Origin: Bosea sp. Tri-49
GTDB lineage: Bacteria > Pseudomonadota > Alphaproteobacteria > Rhizobiales > Beijerinckiaceae
Direction: 5' to 3'
Length of the DNA stretch: 64,000 bases
NCBI RefSeq assembly: GCF_003952665.1
Contig: NZ_CP017946.1
Location: forward strand, 434,001-498,000
The notes under the pieces are model-generated. The model saw only the letters and a program-made list of their open reading frames with translations. It was not told where the DNA came from and made no database searches. A program made the translations under genes and the position numbers. Shown here piece after piece: positions 42,338 to 53,575 of the stretch. How positions within the stretch are numbered: the first letter of the stretch is position 1; each line of letters begins with the position of its first letter.

Positions 42338-43552
42338 ATGAGCAAGATCAAGGTCGCCAACCCGGTCGTCGACATGGACGGCGACGAGATGACCCGCATC
42401 ATCTGGCAGAAGATCAAGGACACGCTGATCTTCCCCTATCTCGATCTCGAACTCGACTATTACGACCTCTCGGTCGAGAACCGCGACGCGACCGACGACC
42501 AGGTCACGATCGACGCCGCCAACGCCACCAAGAAGCATGGCGTCGCGGTGAAGTGCGCCACGATCACGCCCGACGAGGGGCGCGTGAAGGAGTTCAACCT
42601 CAAGTCGATGTGGAAGAGCCCGAACGGCACGATCCGCAACATCCTCGGCGGCGTGATCTTCCGCGAGCCGATCATCTGCAAGAACGTCCCGCGCCTGGTG
42701 CCAGGCTGGACCCAGCCGATCGTTATCGGCCGCCATGCCTATGGCGACCAGTACCGCGCCACCGACTTCAAGTTCCCCGGCAAGGGCACGCTCTCGATCA
42801 AGTTCGTCGGCGAGGACGGCAATGTCATCGAGAAGGAGGTCTTCAAGGCTCCTGAGGCCGGCGTCGCCATGGCGATGTACAACCTCGATGACTCGATCCG
42901 CGATTTCGCCCGTGCGTCGCTGAACTACGGCCTGCTGCGCAAGTACCCGGTCTATCTCTCGACCAAGAACACCATCCTCAAGACCTATGACGGGCGCTTC
43001 AAGGACATCTTCGAGGAGATCTACCAGGCTGAATTCAAGGCGGAGTTCGACAAGCTCGGCATCACCTATGAGCACCGTCTGATCGACGACATGGTCGCTT
43101 CGGCGATGAAGTGGTCGGGCGGCTATGTCTGGGCCTGCAAGAACTACGATGGCGACGTGCAGTCGGACACGGTGGCACAGGGCTTCGGCTCGCTCGGCCT
43201 GATGACCTCGGTGCTGATGACGCCGGACGGCAAGACCGTCGAGGCCGAGGCCGCCCATGGCACGGTGACCCGCCACTATCGCGAGCACCAGAAGGGCAAG
43301 GAGACCTCGACCAACTCGATCGCCTCGATCTTCGCCTGGTCACGTGGCCTCGCCCACCGCGCCAAGCTCGACAACAATGCCGAACTCGCCAAGTTCGCCA
43401 GCCTGCTCGAGAAGGTCACGGTCGACACCGTCGAAGCCGGCGACATGACCAAGGACCTGGCGCTGCTGGTCGGCCCCGACCAGAAGTTCCTCTCGACCAC
43501 CGGCTTCCTCGACAAGGTCAGCGAGAACCTGCGCAAGGCGATGGCCGCGTAA
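42338..43552 (+). CDS. icd: NADP-dependent isocitrate dehydrogenase
   Basis: A 404-residue citric-acid-cycle enzyme that converts isocitrate to 2-oxoglutarate with NADPH formation. It belongs to the eukaryote-like subfamily common in alphaproteobacteria: [16 protein letters not shown] at the start, [19 protein letters not shown] for substrate binding, and [20 protein letters not shown] for NADP. The ATG at 42338 gives the standard N-terminus. A strong terminator follows. In many Hyphomicrobiales icd lies close to alaS and recA; here 4 kb separate it from alaS. Confidence 0.95.
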   Translation: MSKIKVANPVVDMDGDEMTRIIWQKIKDTLIFPYLDLELDYYDLSVENRDATDDQVTIDAANATKKHGVAVKCATITPDEGRVKEFNLKSMWKSPNGTIRNILGGVIFREPIICKNVPRLVPGWTQPIVIGRHAYGDQYRATDFKFPGKGTLSIKFVGEDGNVIEKEVFKAPEAGVAMAMYNLDDSIRDFARASLNYGLLRKYPVYLSTKNTILKTYDGRFKDIFEEIYQAEFKAEFDKLGITYEHRLIDDMVASAMKWSGGYVWACKNYDGDVQSDTVAQGFGSLGLMTSVLMTPDGKTVEAEAAHGTVTRHYREHQKGKETSTNSIASIFAWSRGLAHRAKLDNNAELAKFASLLEKVTVDTVEAGDMTKDLALLVGPDQKFLSTTGFLDKVSENLRKAMAA

Positions 43553-43578
43553 GCGCGGACAGCCTCGTTCGCGATAAG

Positions 43579-43606
43579 AAGCCCGGCCGATCTGGCCGGG
43601 CTTTTT
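43579..43606 (+). terminator. Rho-independent terminator of icd
   Basis: AAGCCCGGCC/GGCCGGGCTT, 10-bp arms and a 5-nt loop, directly followed by TTT, 27 bp after the icd stop. Confidence 0.88.
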
Positions 43607-43683
43607 CGTTGTGCAGGTGCCGCGCGCCTTGGGGGGCAAGTCACACCCAGCGCGAGAGCGGATTGCGCCACCCTGTCCGGAGT

Positions 43684-44685
43684 TCACGCTGCAATCTTGA
43701 TCGCAACCTTGCCGCGATGCTGGCCACTGCGCAGCCGGTCGAACGCAGCTTGGGCCGCCTCGAAGGCGAATGCCTCGTCGATCAGAGGCTTGACGCCCGT
43801 GGCCACCGCGGCGCCAAGGTCAGCGACGGAGCCGACATAGACTCCTCGAACGTCGATTGCCTTCATCAAGATTGCGCCGGTGTCGATCTCCCCGGAGAAG
43901 CCGGTGAGAACGCCGACCAGCGCCACTTCGCCGCCGGGCCGAGCGGCGCGAAGCGCCTGGTTCAGCGTCCCGGAACCGCCCACCTCCACGACGAGATCGA
44001 CGCCCTCGCCGCCGGCCATGCCCGCGGCGACCTCGCCCCAGTTCGGCGTGGTGCGGTAATTGATCGTCGCCTCCGCGCCGAGCCTGCGGGCCAAGGCGAG
44101 CTTCTCGTCGGAGCTGGAGGTGACGATCACGCGCGCCCCGGCGGCTCGGGCCATCTGCAGTGCGAAGGTCGAGACGCCGCCGGTGCCCTCGACCAGGACG
44201 CTGTCGCCGGGGCGCAGACCGCGGCCCCCGAACAGGCAGTTCCAGGCTGTGACTCCGGCGCAAGGATAGGCGGCTGCCTCTTCAAAGCTCCACGCTTCCG
44301 GGAAGGTGACGACGGCGGCAGCTGGAACGACGATCTGTTCGGCGAGCACGCCGTCGACGAAGCCACCGCCGAGCGCGCTCGCCTGCTTGCGGGCCGAGAA
44401 CGCTCCATCCAGCCAGCCGGGCATGAAACCGAGCACGACACGCTCGCCGAGCCGGTCGCGGGACACGCCGTCTCCGATCTCGGTGAGAATGCCCGCGCCG
44501 TCGGAAAGCGGGACGAGATCGTGCTTCTGGTCTCCGCCGTAGCGCCCCTCCCGCACGATCAGATCCCGGTAATTGAGGGTGACGGCCTTGAGATCGACGA
44601 GCACGTCTCCCGGACCCGGCTTTGGTGCCGGCTCGTCGTGCAGTGTCAGCGGGGCATTCGTTCCGTTCAGTCGATAAGCGCGCAA
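43684..44685 (-). CDS. MDR-family NAD(P)-dependent alcohol dehydrogenase/quinone oxidoreductase
   Basis: A 333-residue medium-chain dehydrogenase/reductase. LKAVTLNYRDLIVREGRYGG near the start, VLVEGTGGVSTFALQMARAAGARVIVTSSS in the Rossmann fold, and HRGKVAIKIAA at the end fit the group. Catalytic-zinc Cys and His positions are not conserved, so a zinc-free quinone-oxidoreductase-like mechanism is more likely. It is divergent from an HxlR regulator, suggesting inducible control by a reactive electrophile or quinone. Confidence 0.85.
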   Translation of the reverse strand: MRAYRLNGTNAPLTLHDEPAPKPGPGDVLVDLKAVTLNYRDLIVREGRYGGDQKHDLVPLSDGAGILTEIGDGVSRDRLGERVVLGFMPGWLDGAFSARKQASALGGGFVDGVLAEQIVVPAAAVVTFPEAWSFEEAAAYPCAGVTAWNCLFGGRGLRPGDSVLVEGTGGVSTFALQMARAAGARVIVTSSSDEKLALARRLGAEATINYRTTPNWGEVAAGMAGGEGVDLVVEVGGSGTLNQALRAARPGGEVALVGVLTGFSGEIDTGAILMKAIDVRGVYVGSVADLGAAVATGVKPLIDEAFAFEAAQAAFDRLRSGQHRGKVAIKIAA

Positions 44686-44715
44686 TGTCGTCTCCTTGGT
44701 CGGGGTTGGCGCGCT

Positions 44716-44727
44716 AGACCTAGGTCT
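44716..44727. promoter_or_regulatory. 12-bp perfect palindrome near the MDR gene
   Basis: AGACCTAGGTCT, a perfect palindrome without spacer, 31 bp upstream of the MDR gene start in the gap shared with the HxlR gene. Possible operator. Confidence 0.35.
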
Positions 44728-44766
44728 GTAAGGATATCTTCGTAAGTACGATCAAAAGGAACATGT

Positions 44767-44784
44767 ACTATCATGAATGATAGT
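44767..44784. promoter_or_regulatory. Palindrome overlapping the HxlR start codon
   Basis: ACTATCAT-GA-ATGATAGT, perfect 8-bp arms. The ATG start of the HxlR gene (44773) lies inside it, so a bound repressor would block the regulator's own expression. Confidence 0.5.
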
Positions 44785-45189
44785 GTCAGGCAGGCGCGCC
44801 GCAAGGCGACCCGTACAGGCTGCGCGGTCGAGGCGACGCTGAGCGTCCTGGGCGGCGTCTGGAAGCCGGTGCTGATGTTCCATCTTCTGGAAGGGCGATT
44901 GCGCTTCAATGCGCTGTGCCGCCTGACGCCGAATGCGACGCCCCGGATGGTGACGATCCAGCTTCGCGAGCTCGAGGCCGACGGCGTCGTGCGCCGCATC
45001 GTTTACCCGGAGGTGCCGCCGCGCGTCGAATACGAACTGACCGATTTCGGCCGCACGCTGGAGCCAGTGCTCATCAGCCTGCGGGACTGGGGCGAAGCCT
45101 TGCAGGCCAGGGATAATGCCGAAGCGGTACTGGTACTGCCGCCTCCGGGCGGCGCGCATTCGGCAGTGCTGGTATCAAGCAACACTTGA
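44773..45189 (+). CDS. HxlR-family transcriptional regulator
   Basis: A 138-residue winged-helix regulator with the HxlR pattern: GCAVEATLSVLGGVWKPVLM, then LCRLTPNATPRMVTIQLREL and VEYELTDFGRTLEPVL. A Cys near residue 17 (TGCAVE) matches the redox-sensing Cys of YodB-type members. It is divergent from the MDR gene and probably controls it; palindromes lie in the gap and over its start codon. Confidence 0.9.
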   Translation: MNDSVRQARRKATRTGCAVEATLSVLGGVWKPVLMFHLLEGRLRFNALCRLTPNATPRMVTIQLRELEADGVVRRIVYPEVPPRVEYELTDFGRTLEPVLISLRDWGEALQARDNAEAVLVLPPPGGAHSAVLVSSNT

Positions 45190-45232
45190 TTGCTTCGGCG
45201 CTTGGGTGCGCGAACTGGAACGGAAAGCCGAC

Positions 45233-45694
45233 ATGACCGGAACGACGGCCACTCTCACCGGCGGCTGCCAGTGCGGCGCGGTGCGCTATCGGTTGCTAAA
45301 GCCGCCGCACAAGGTTTCGATGTGCTTCTGCCGGATGTGCCAGAAGGCGGTCGGCAACTATTTCGGTGCCTTCGCCTCCTCGCGTGTCACTGACGTGATC
45401 TGGACGCGTGGCACGCCGGCGATCTTCGCCTCGTCCGAGGTCGCCGAGCGCGGCTTCTGCCGCGAGTGCGGCACGCCGCTGAGCTTCAGCTATCCCGGCA
45501 TGGGCACGCTCTCGCTCGCGGTCGGCAGCCTCGACGATCCGGCCGCTTTCCCGCCGAGCCATGCCTATGGCGTCGAGGGCAGGGCGCCCTGGTTCGACGA
45601 ACTCTGCCGCCTGGAGGGCACACGCACCGAGGACGATATCCCATCCGAGGAATTGCTGGCCTATCGCTCGCGCCAGCATCCCGACCACGACTGA
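45233..45694 (+). CDS. GFA-family (CENP-V/GFA domain) protein
   Basis: A 153-residue zinc-binding protein of the glutathione-dependent formaldehyde-activating family. Zinc ligands are present: GGCQCGAVRY, then CFCRMCQK, and CRECGTPLSF. Members use glutathione adducts or are of unknown role. The ATG at 45233 is chosen because it places the CxC motif near the N-terminus; the HxlR gene ends 43 bp upstream on the same strand. Confidence 0.87.
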   Translation: MTGTTATLTGGCQCGAVRYRLLKPPHKVSMCFCRMCQKAVGNYFGAFASSRVTDVIWTRGTPAIFASSEVAERGFCRECGTPLSFSYPGMGTLSLAVGSLDDPAAFPPSHAYGVEGRAPWFDELCRLEGTRTEDDIPSEELLAYRSRQHPDHD

Positions 45695-45697
45695 AAG

Positions 45698-46327
45698 CTA
45701 CTCGACCACGACCTCGCGCCGGGCCAATACGCGCGGACCAGTGAGCGGCGCGTCCATCACATAGCGCAATTCGTAGGTGCCGGGCTCGGCCGGTGCCTCC
45801 AGCGTGCTCTCGACATTCTCGGCCGGGAAGAAGTTCGGCCCTTGCGCCTCGGGCGGTGCATCGGGCTTGACCAGCACGACGCGGTCACGATCGCCATTCG
45901 GGCCGATGCCGCGCACCGGCAGGGGATTGCCGCGCGCCAAGCGGGCGGGGGCGGCGAGCGTCGCGCTCGGCGCAGTCGTCAGGAGTGGCTGGCGCAGCAG
46001 AATGACCGGCTTGCCATCGCTCTCGCCGAGCAGACGCAGTTCGAAGGTGCCGACCTCGCCCGGCGCCGGCAGCGACAGCACTGTGACCTGGCCGAGTGGC
46101 GCGGCGATGATCGCCGCCTCCGGCGAGTCGGTTGGCCTGCAGATGGCGAGCCGGGTATTGGCCGGGGCGCGGCTGACGAAGGCGGTCGCCATCGCGCCGG
46201 CCATCAGCGTGCGCGGCGCCGACAGGCTCGGCCCCTGAGGCTGACGCTGCGGGCGCGCCTGCTGGGCGAGCGCGGGGCTGCCTGCGCTGAGGAGCAAGGC
46301 GAGGACTGTGCGGCGGACGATCATCAT
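45698..46327 (-). CDS. Exported protein of unknown function
   Basis: A 209-residue protein with a signal peptide (VRRTVLALLLSAGSPALAQ, cleavage near residue 21). The remainder looks like two beta-rich repeats, each containing an AP-x-EPGTYELRY or PAPGEVGTFELRL strand, a fold seen in exported alphaproteobacterial proteins associated with VWA-domain proteins. It overlaps the potassium channel gene upstream by 4 bp (ATGA), so the two are translationally coupled. Confidence 0.7.
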   Translation of the reverse strand: MMIVRRTVLALLLSAGSPALAQQARPQRQPQGPSLSAPRTLMAGAMATAFVSRAPANTRLAICRPTDSPEAAIIAAPLGQVTVLSLPAPGEVGTFELRLLGESDGKPVILLRQPLLTTAPSATLAAPARLARGNPLPVRGIGPNGDRDRVVLVKPDAPPEAQGPNFFPAENVESTLEAPAEPGTYELRYVMDAPLTGPRVLARREVVVE

Positions 46328-47481
46328 GTCACGGCGAGCTGGTGGAGGCGGGCGGCCAGCTCCGGCTGGCGCAGCATGAGCAGGCGGAAGTCGGCGGGGT
46401 CTAGGATGAGGAGCTTGGTCGCGACGGTTGCGCGCGCAGCGATGCCGCCCTCTGCCGGCGCGATCTCGCCAAGAACCAGCTCGCCGAAGAAGCAGCCTTC
46501 GTCGAGCTGACGACTACCATCGGCCGCAATGATCTCGACCTCGCCGCTGGCGACGAAATAGAGCGAGTGCGCCGGTTCGTGTGGGCGCAACACCGTGCTG
46601 CCGCCGCGCACGGTGCGGGCGCGCAACGAATGCATGATCTCCGCGATCTCGGAGGCGTTGAGGCCGCTGAACAAGGGCACACGTGCGAGCATGCTCCAGG
46701 TGACGACGAATTCGCGCCGGTGAATCTCCTGGGCGAAGGCAGTGGCGATGATGCCGACCGGCAGGGCCAGCATGACGAGACCCATCACCGCGGTCAGTGA
46801 GGCGACGAGCTTGCCGAGCGGGCTGATCGGAAACGCATCGCCGTAGCCGACCGTGGTCAGCGTCACGATCGCCCACCACATCGCGTCGGGGATGGTGCCG
46901 AATTTCTCAGGCTGGATATCGTGCTCGACGAAGTGCATCGCCGTCGCCGAGAGCAGCATGGCGCCGATCAGGATGACGACGCAGGCGAGAAGCGCCTTGC
47001 GCTCGGCATGCAGTGCCGCCCCTAGCGAGGCCATGCCGGGCGAATAGCGCCCGAGCTTGAAGAAGCGCAGCAGGCGGAAGAGCAGCAGGATCTTGAGATC
47101 GCCATAGCCGAGCAGGGCGGTGTAAAGCGGCACTGTGGCGAGGAAATCGAGCAGCGCCGGTGGCGACAGCGCATAGGCGCGCCGCGCCGCCCAGTCGCTC
47201 AGGTCGCGATAGCGCGCATGTTCGGGCGCAGTCCAGAGCCGGACCGCGTATTCGAGCGTAAACAGAACGGCCGAGACGAGCTCGATCCAGTAGAACGCCC
47301 GGCCATGGGCAGCGGCGAGGCTCGGCACCGATTCCAGCACCAGCGCCGCGATATTGACAACGATCAGAGTGACCAGCCCGCCATGGACGAGCTTGGCCGA
47401 AAGATCGTCGCCGGCGCCGCGGTCGATGATCAGATGCGCCCGCCGCCGCCAGCTCAAGCCAGGCTGCGGGGCGGGCGCCAT
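46324..47481 (-). CDS. Cyclic nucleotide-gated potassium channel (MlotiK1-like)
   Basis: A 385-residue channel with six membrane segments (about residues 30-175 for S1-S5, 220-245 for S6), the selectivity filter TVGYGD at 210-215 and a C-terminal cyclic-nucleotide-binding domain (about 265-385) with GEVEIIA and CFFGELVLGE. The S4 segment LLLFRLLRFFKLGR has few charges, as in the non-voltage-gated MlotiK1 of Mesorhizobium loti, which cAMP opens. Start ATG 47481 is preferred because upstream codons lie inside alaS. It is 7 bp downstream of alaS. Confidence 0.9.
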   Translation of the reverse strand: MAPAPQPGLSWRRRAHLIIDRGAGDDLSAKLVHGGLVTLIVVNIAALVLESVPSLAAAHGRAFYWIELVSAVLFTLEYAVRLWTAPEHARYRDLSDWAARRAYALSPPALLDFLATVPLYTALLGYGDLKILLLFRLLRFFKLGRYSPGMASLGAALHAERKALLACVVILIGAMLLSATAMHFVEHDIQPEKFGTIPDAMWWAIVTLTTVGYGDAFPISPLGKLVASLTAVMGLVMLALPVGIIATAFAQEIHRREFVVTWSMLARVPLFSGLNASEIAEIMHSLRARTVRGGSTVLRPHEPAHSLYFVASGEVEIIAADGSRQLDEGCFFGELVLGEIAPAEGGIAARATVATKLLILDPADFRLLMLRQPELAARLHQLAVT

Positions 47482-47488
47482 GGTCGTA

Positions 47489-50140
<2,652 letters not shown>

Positions 50141-50270
50141 CGCAATCTTGGCTCTGCTCATGCTGGGGCCGGCTGGTCCGGCGCAGTGGTTCTAGTCAGC
50201 GCATGTGCGCCTGTCCAGAAAGCGCCCGCAACGACGCAGTACCGGCAAAGCGCTGACCACAAAACGGAAA

Positions 50271-50292
50271 CGGGCGGCCCAAGGGCCGCCCG
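50271..50292 (-). terminator. Terminator of recA
   Basis: CGGGCGGCCC-AA-GGGCCGCCCG, perfect 10-bp arms, followed on the minus strand by TTTCCGTTTTG, 35 bp after the recA stop. Confidence 0.8.
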
Positions 50293-50326
50293 CCGACTTG
50301 ATAACTCTATGTCCGGGTTTGAAGGC

Positions 50327-51412
<1,086 letters not shown>

Positions 51413-51499
51413 GACGTGCGCTCCTTATGGCAGGGGCGCGACCACATCTCAATCCGCGCCATGGAGAGGACTATGATCATGGTTTGTTCTCTCCCGCAA

Positions 51500-51514
51500 G
51501 TTCTTTTTTTGTTC
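51500..51514 (-). promoter_or_regulatory. SOS box (LexA site) of recA
   Basis: GTTC-TTTTTTT-GTTC, an exact match to the alphaproteobacterial LexA site GTTC-N7-GTTC, about 88 bp upstream of the recA GTG. The rest of the 400-bp region between recA and the DUF4189 gene shows no gene I can support. Confidence 0.88.
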
Positions 51515-51812
51515 TCGTCTGGATGTCGCGAAAATTGTGGTTGTGAACCGCTTCTGCCTACGGTCACGGCTGCAGGTCAGCGCTCCCAGCGGACATTGGC
51601 CTACCGGTTGGGACAAGATGTTGTCGGCGCAGTCGACGCTCAACGGGTGTCGACCAATGCCGCTCGCTTTACGTCTCGTCAGAATTAGCGTTGCAGCCTA
51701 TAGGCTTGCCGGCGCATTCCGGCATCGCCTTAGGTTCATCATCGCTCAGGACGACGAATAGTGGCGCGGCTGATCGAAGGCTGCGCTCCAACGCGTTCCC
51801 TCGAGCATCGTG

Positions 51813-52286
51813 TCAGGTGCACACCCATTCGCGCACCGCGCACCGCGTGCCTGTCCGCTCGCAAGCCTGCACGGCCTGATCCTCCGCCTGCTGGCGCGTC
51901 GGTGCAGCCTTCGCACTCCAGGGCGTGATGCGGTCGCTCTTCTCCTCGGACACGGCAAGCGCGCCGCAGTGATGGTACGGGAAGCCGGTACGGTCATCAT
52001 CGTCCCAATGGCGATGATTGCGGAAGACGCTCACGATGACGCATTCGTCGCCCCCAGCCCGTCGGCAATGCTCGAGAGCCAGATCCGCCGCCTCTTGCCG
52101 CTTGTCGGCGCCCCAGAAGAAGCCGTGCTTCTGGTTCGGGCTCGAATAGGCGATCGCCGCCCAGATGCCGCTTTCCTTTGTCGCCGGCGGCCCCTTGACC
52201 GGTCTGGTCTGCAGATCGGCTGCGCCGAGCTGACTCGAACAAGCGAAAAGCACGGCAAACGCTGCAATGGCAGAGCGGAGTTTCAT
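51813..52286 (-). CDS. DUF4189 exported protein
   Basis: A 157-residue exported protein with a signal peptide (LRSAIAAFAVLFACSSQLGA, possible lipobox at the Cys of FACSS). The mature part matches DUF4189: WAAIAYSSPNQKHGFFWGAD and ADLALEHCRRAGGDECVIVS, with paired Cys, a repeated domain seen in secreted proteins of unknown role. Last gene of a tight five-gene run that includes the adhesin; it follows the upstream gene after 9 bp. Confidence 0.82.
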   Translation of the reverse strand: MKLRSAIAAFAVLFACSSQLGAADLQTRPVKGPPATKESGIWAAIAYSSPNQKHGFFWGADKRQEAADLALEHCRRAGGDECVIVSVFRNHRHWDDDDRTGFPYHHCGALAVSEEKSDRITPWSAKAAPTRQQAEDQAVQACERTGTRCAVREWVCT

Positions 52287-52295
52287 CTTGGCTCC

Positions 52296-52976
52296 TTATT
52301 GTCGGGCGGCCGAGGCTACGGAAACGACGACGCAGCCACTCGCCGTCGGGAGAAGCAGCGCATTTCCGCCATTATTGGCGAGGGCGTAGACGGCGATCTG
52401 TCCGAGGTTGTTGGCGAGTTTGCTTCCCTGCGGGAGAACGGCCGGAATCTCGGCGCATGAGGTGGAGAAGGGCGCCACTCGAACCATCGTGCCTTCGCAA
52501 GTCGATTGCGTCGGGGCGGCGAAAACGACGCCGGCGGCAGGGCCGCTATAGTTCTGGGCTGTGTAGCTCATGCCGACCAGGGCCTGCACGGCATGACGAT
52601 CGGCAGCTTCGCTGTTCCACGACGACTGAACGTCATATTTCGCGCCATTCGTCAGCAATTCACCGAGGACGGGGAATACAGTGGAGCAGCTCTTCAGGCC
52701 CGCCTGCCTGGCGTGCTGCAGGAAGGGCGTTTCGGGGCGAGATCGGTCGGCCTTGTTCGTTTCCGCGATTGCCGATTGCGAGACGAGGTTTCGGATCGTG
52801 GCATAATTCATCGAGCCGTAGGCGAGCCCGCCCAGGGCAACGATGCCGATGACTGAATAGATCGCGATCCTAGTCCGGCTGTGTTTGGACGCGATGTCGT
52901 CGGCGACATGGCCTGGCCGGATCGAATGGCCCTGCTGCCGCGACATGATCCGATCATGGATGGATTGCTGGGTCAT
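52296..52976 (-). CDS. Membrane-anchored periplasmic protein in adhesin operon
   Basis: A 226-residue protein of no family I recognise. A cytoplasmic N-terminus of about 35 residues precedes one membrane helix (IAIYSVIGIVALGGLAYG, residues 38-55); the rest should lie in the periplasm. This part has four Cys at CST, STCEG, TSCAEI and SGCVVV, suitable for disulfides, and repeats a small-residue pattern. Gaps of 13 bp upstream (IalB) and 9 bp downstream (DUF4189) place it in the same operon. Confidence 0.7.
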   Translation of the reverse strand: MTQQSIHDRIMSRQQGHSIRPGHVADDIASKHSRTRIAIYSVIGIVALGGLAYGSMNYATIRNLVSQSAIAETNKADRSRPETPFLQHARQAGLKSCSTVFPVLGELLTNGAKYDVQSSWNSEAADRHAVQALVGMSYTAQNYSGPAAGVVFAAPTQSTCEGTMVRVAPFSTSCAEIPAVLPQGSKLANNLGQIAVYALANNGGNALLLPTASGCVVVSVASAARQ

Positions 52977-52989
52977 CGGTCTCGCCTGT

Positions 52990-53568
52990 TCATCTGATCG
53001 CCTCGACCGCTTTCGAGAGCCCTTTGAGGGTGGCCGCGAGTGTCACGGTCTTGCCACCGGTCGTCTCGTAGGAGACCTCCGGGGTCGCGCTCTTGGAGAT
53101 CTGCTCGCGCAGGACCGGACCGACGGGAAGCATTCCGACGCAGACCGTGGCATTGCAGCCATCGAGCTGGACCTTGACCGGATTGGCCTGGCCCTGAAGT
53201 CGCAGCGATATCGGTCCGGGATATTTCGCATCCGGCGCGGTGCGCAGGATCATATAGGGCTTGCCGTCCTTCGAGGCCGCGAGCGACCAGCTGAAGGCCA
53301 GGCGACCAGCCGAATCTTCGATGGTCTGGGTCACGTTGCAGACCTTCTGCCGCGCCTGCAGGTTTTCGTCGCAGATCAGCGTCCAGTTTTCGAAGGGATG
53401 AGTGATCCGCCGATAGCCACCCAGTTTCGCGTTGGGAGGCAATGCCACGTCGGAGGGCTTGATCCTGTAATCGGAACCTGGCGGCGCCTGTCCGGCCGAA
53501 TTCTGGCCGGACAGGAGCAAGCAAGCCACGATCATGGACACTGCTGATGCGGCTCGCTTGCCAGTCAT
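52990..53568 (-). CDS. IalB-family (invasion-associated locus B) protein
   Basis: A 192-residue exported protein with a signal peptide (cleavage near residue 26, after NSAGQ). The mature domain follows IalB: FENWTLICDENLQARQKVCN, GRLAFSWSLAAS and QLDGCNATVCVGMLPVGPV with the two conserved Cys pairs. IalB of Bartonella is linked to erythrocyte invasion; homologues are common in free-living relatives. The start lies 7 bp after the adhesin stop, and the next gene 13 bp downstream. Confidence 0.85.
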   Translation of the reverse strand: MTGKRAASAVSMIVACLLLSGQNSAGQAPPGSDYRIKPSDVALPPNAKLGGYRRITHPFENWTLICDENLQARQKVCNVTQTIEDSAGRLAFSWSLAASKDGKPYMILRTAPDAKYPGPISLRLQGQANPVKVQLDGCNATVCVGMLPVGPVLREQISKSATPEVSYETTGGKTVTLAATLKGLSKAVEAIR

Positions 53569-53575
53569 GCTGGCC

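Noticed and set aside
51515..51812. Small RNA or gene in the region between the SOS box and DUF4189
   Set aside because: No hairpin with T-run, no frame with a ribosome site; only short chance frames were seen.
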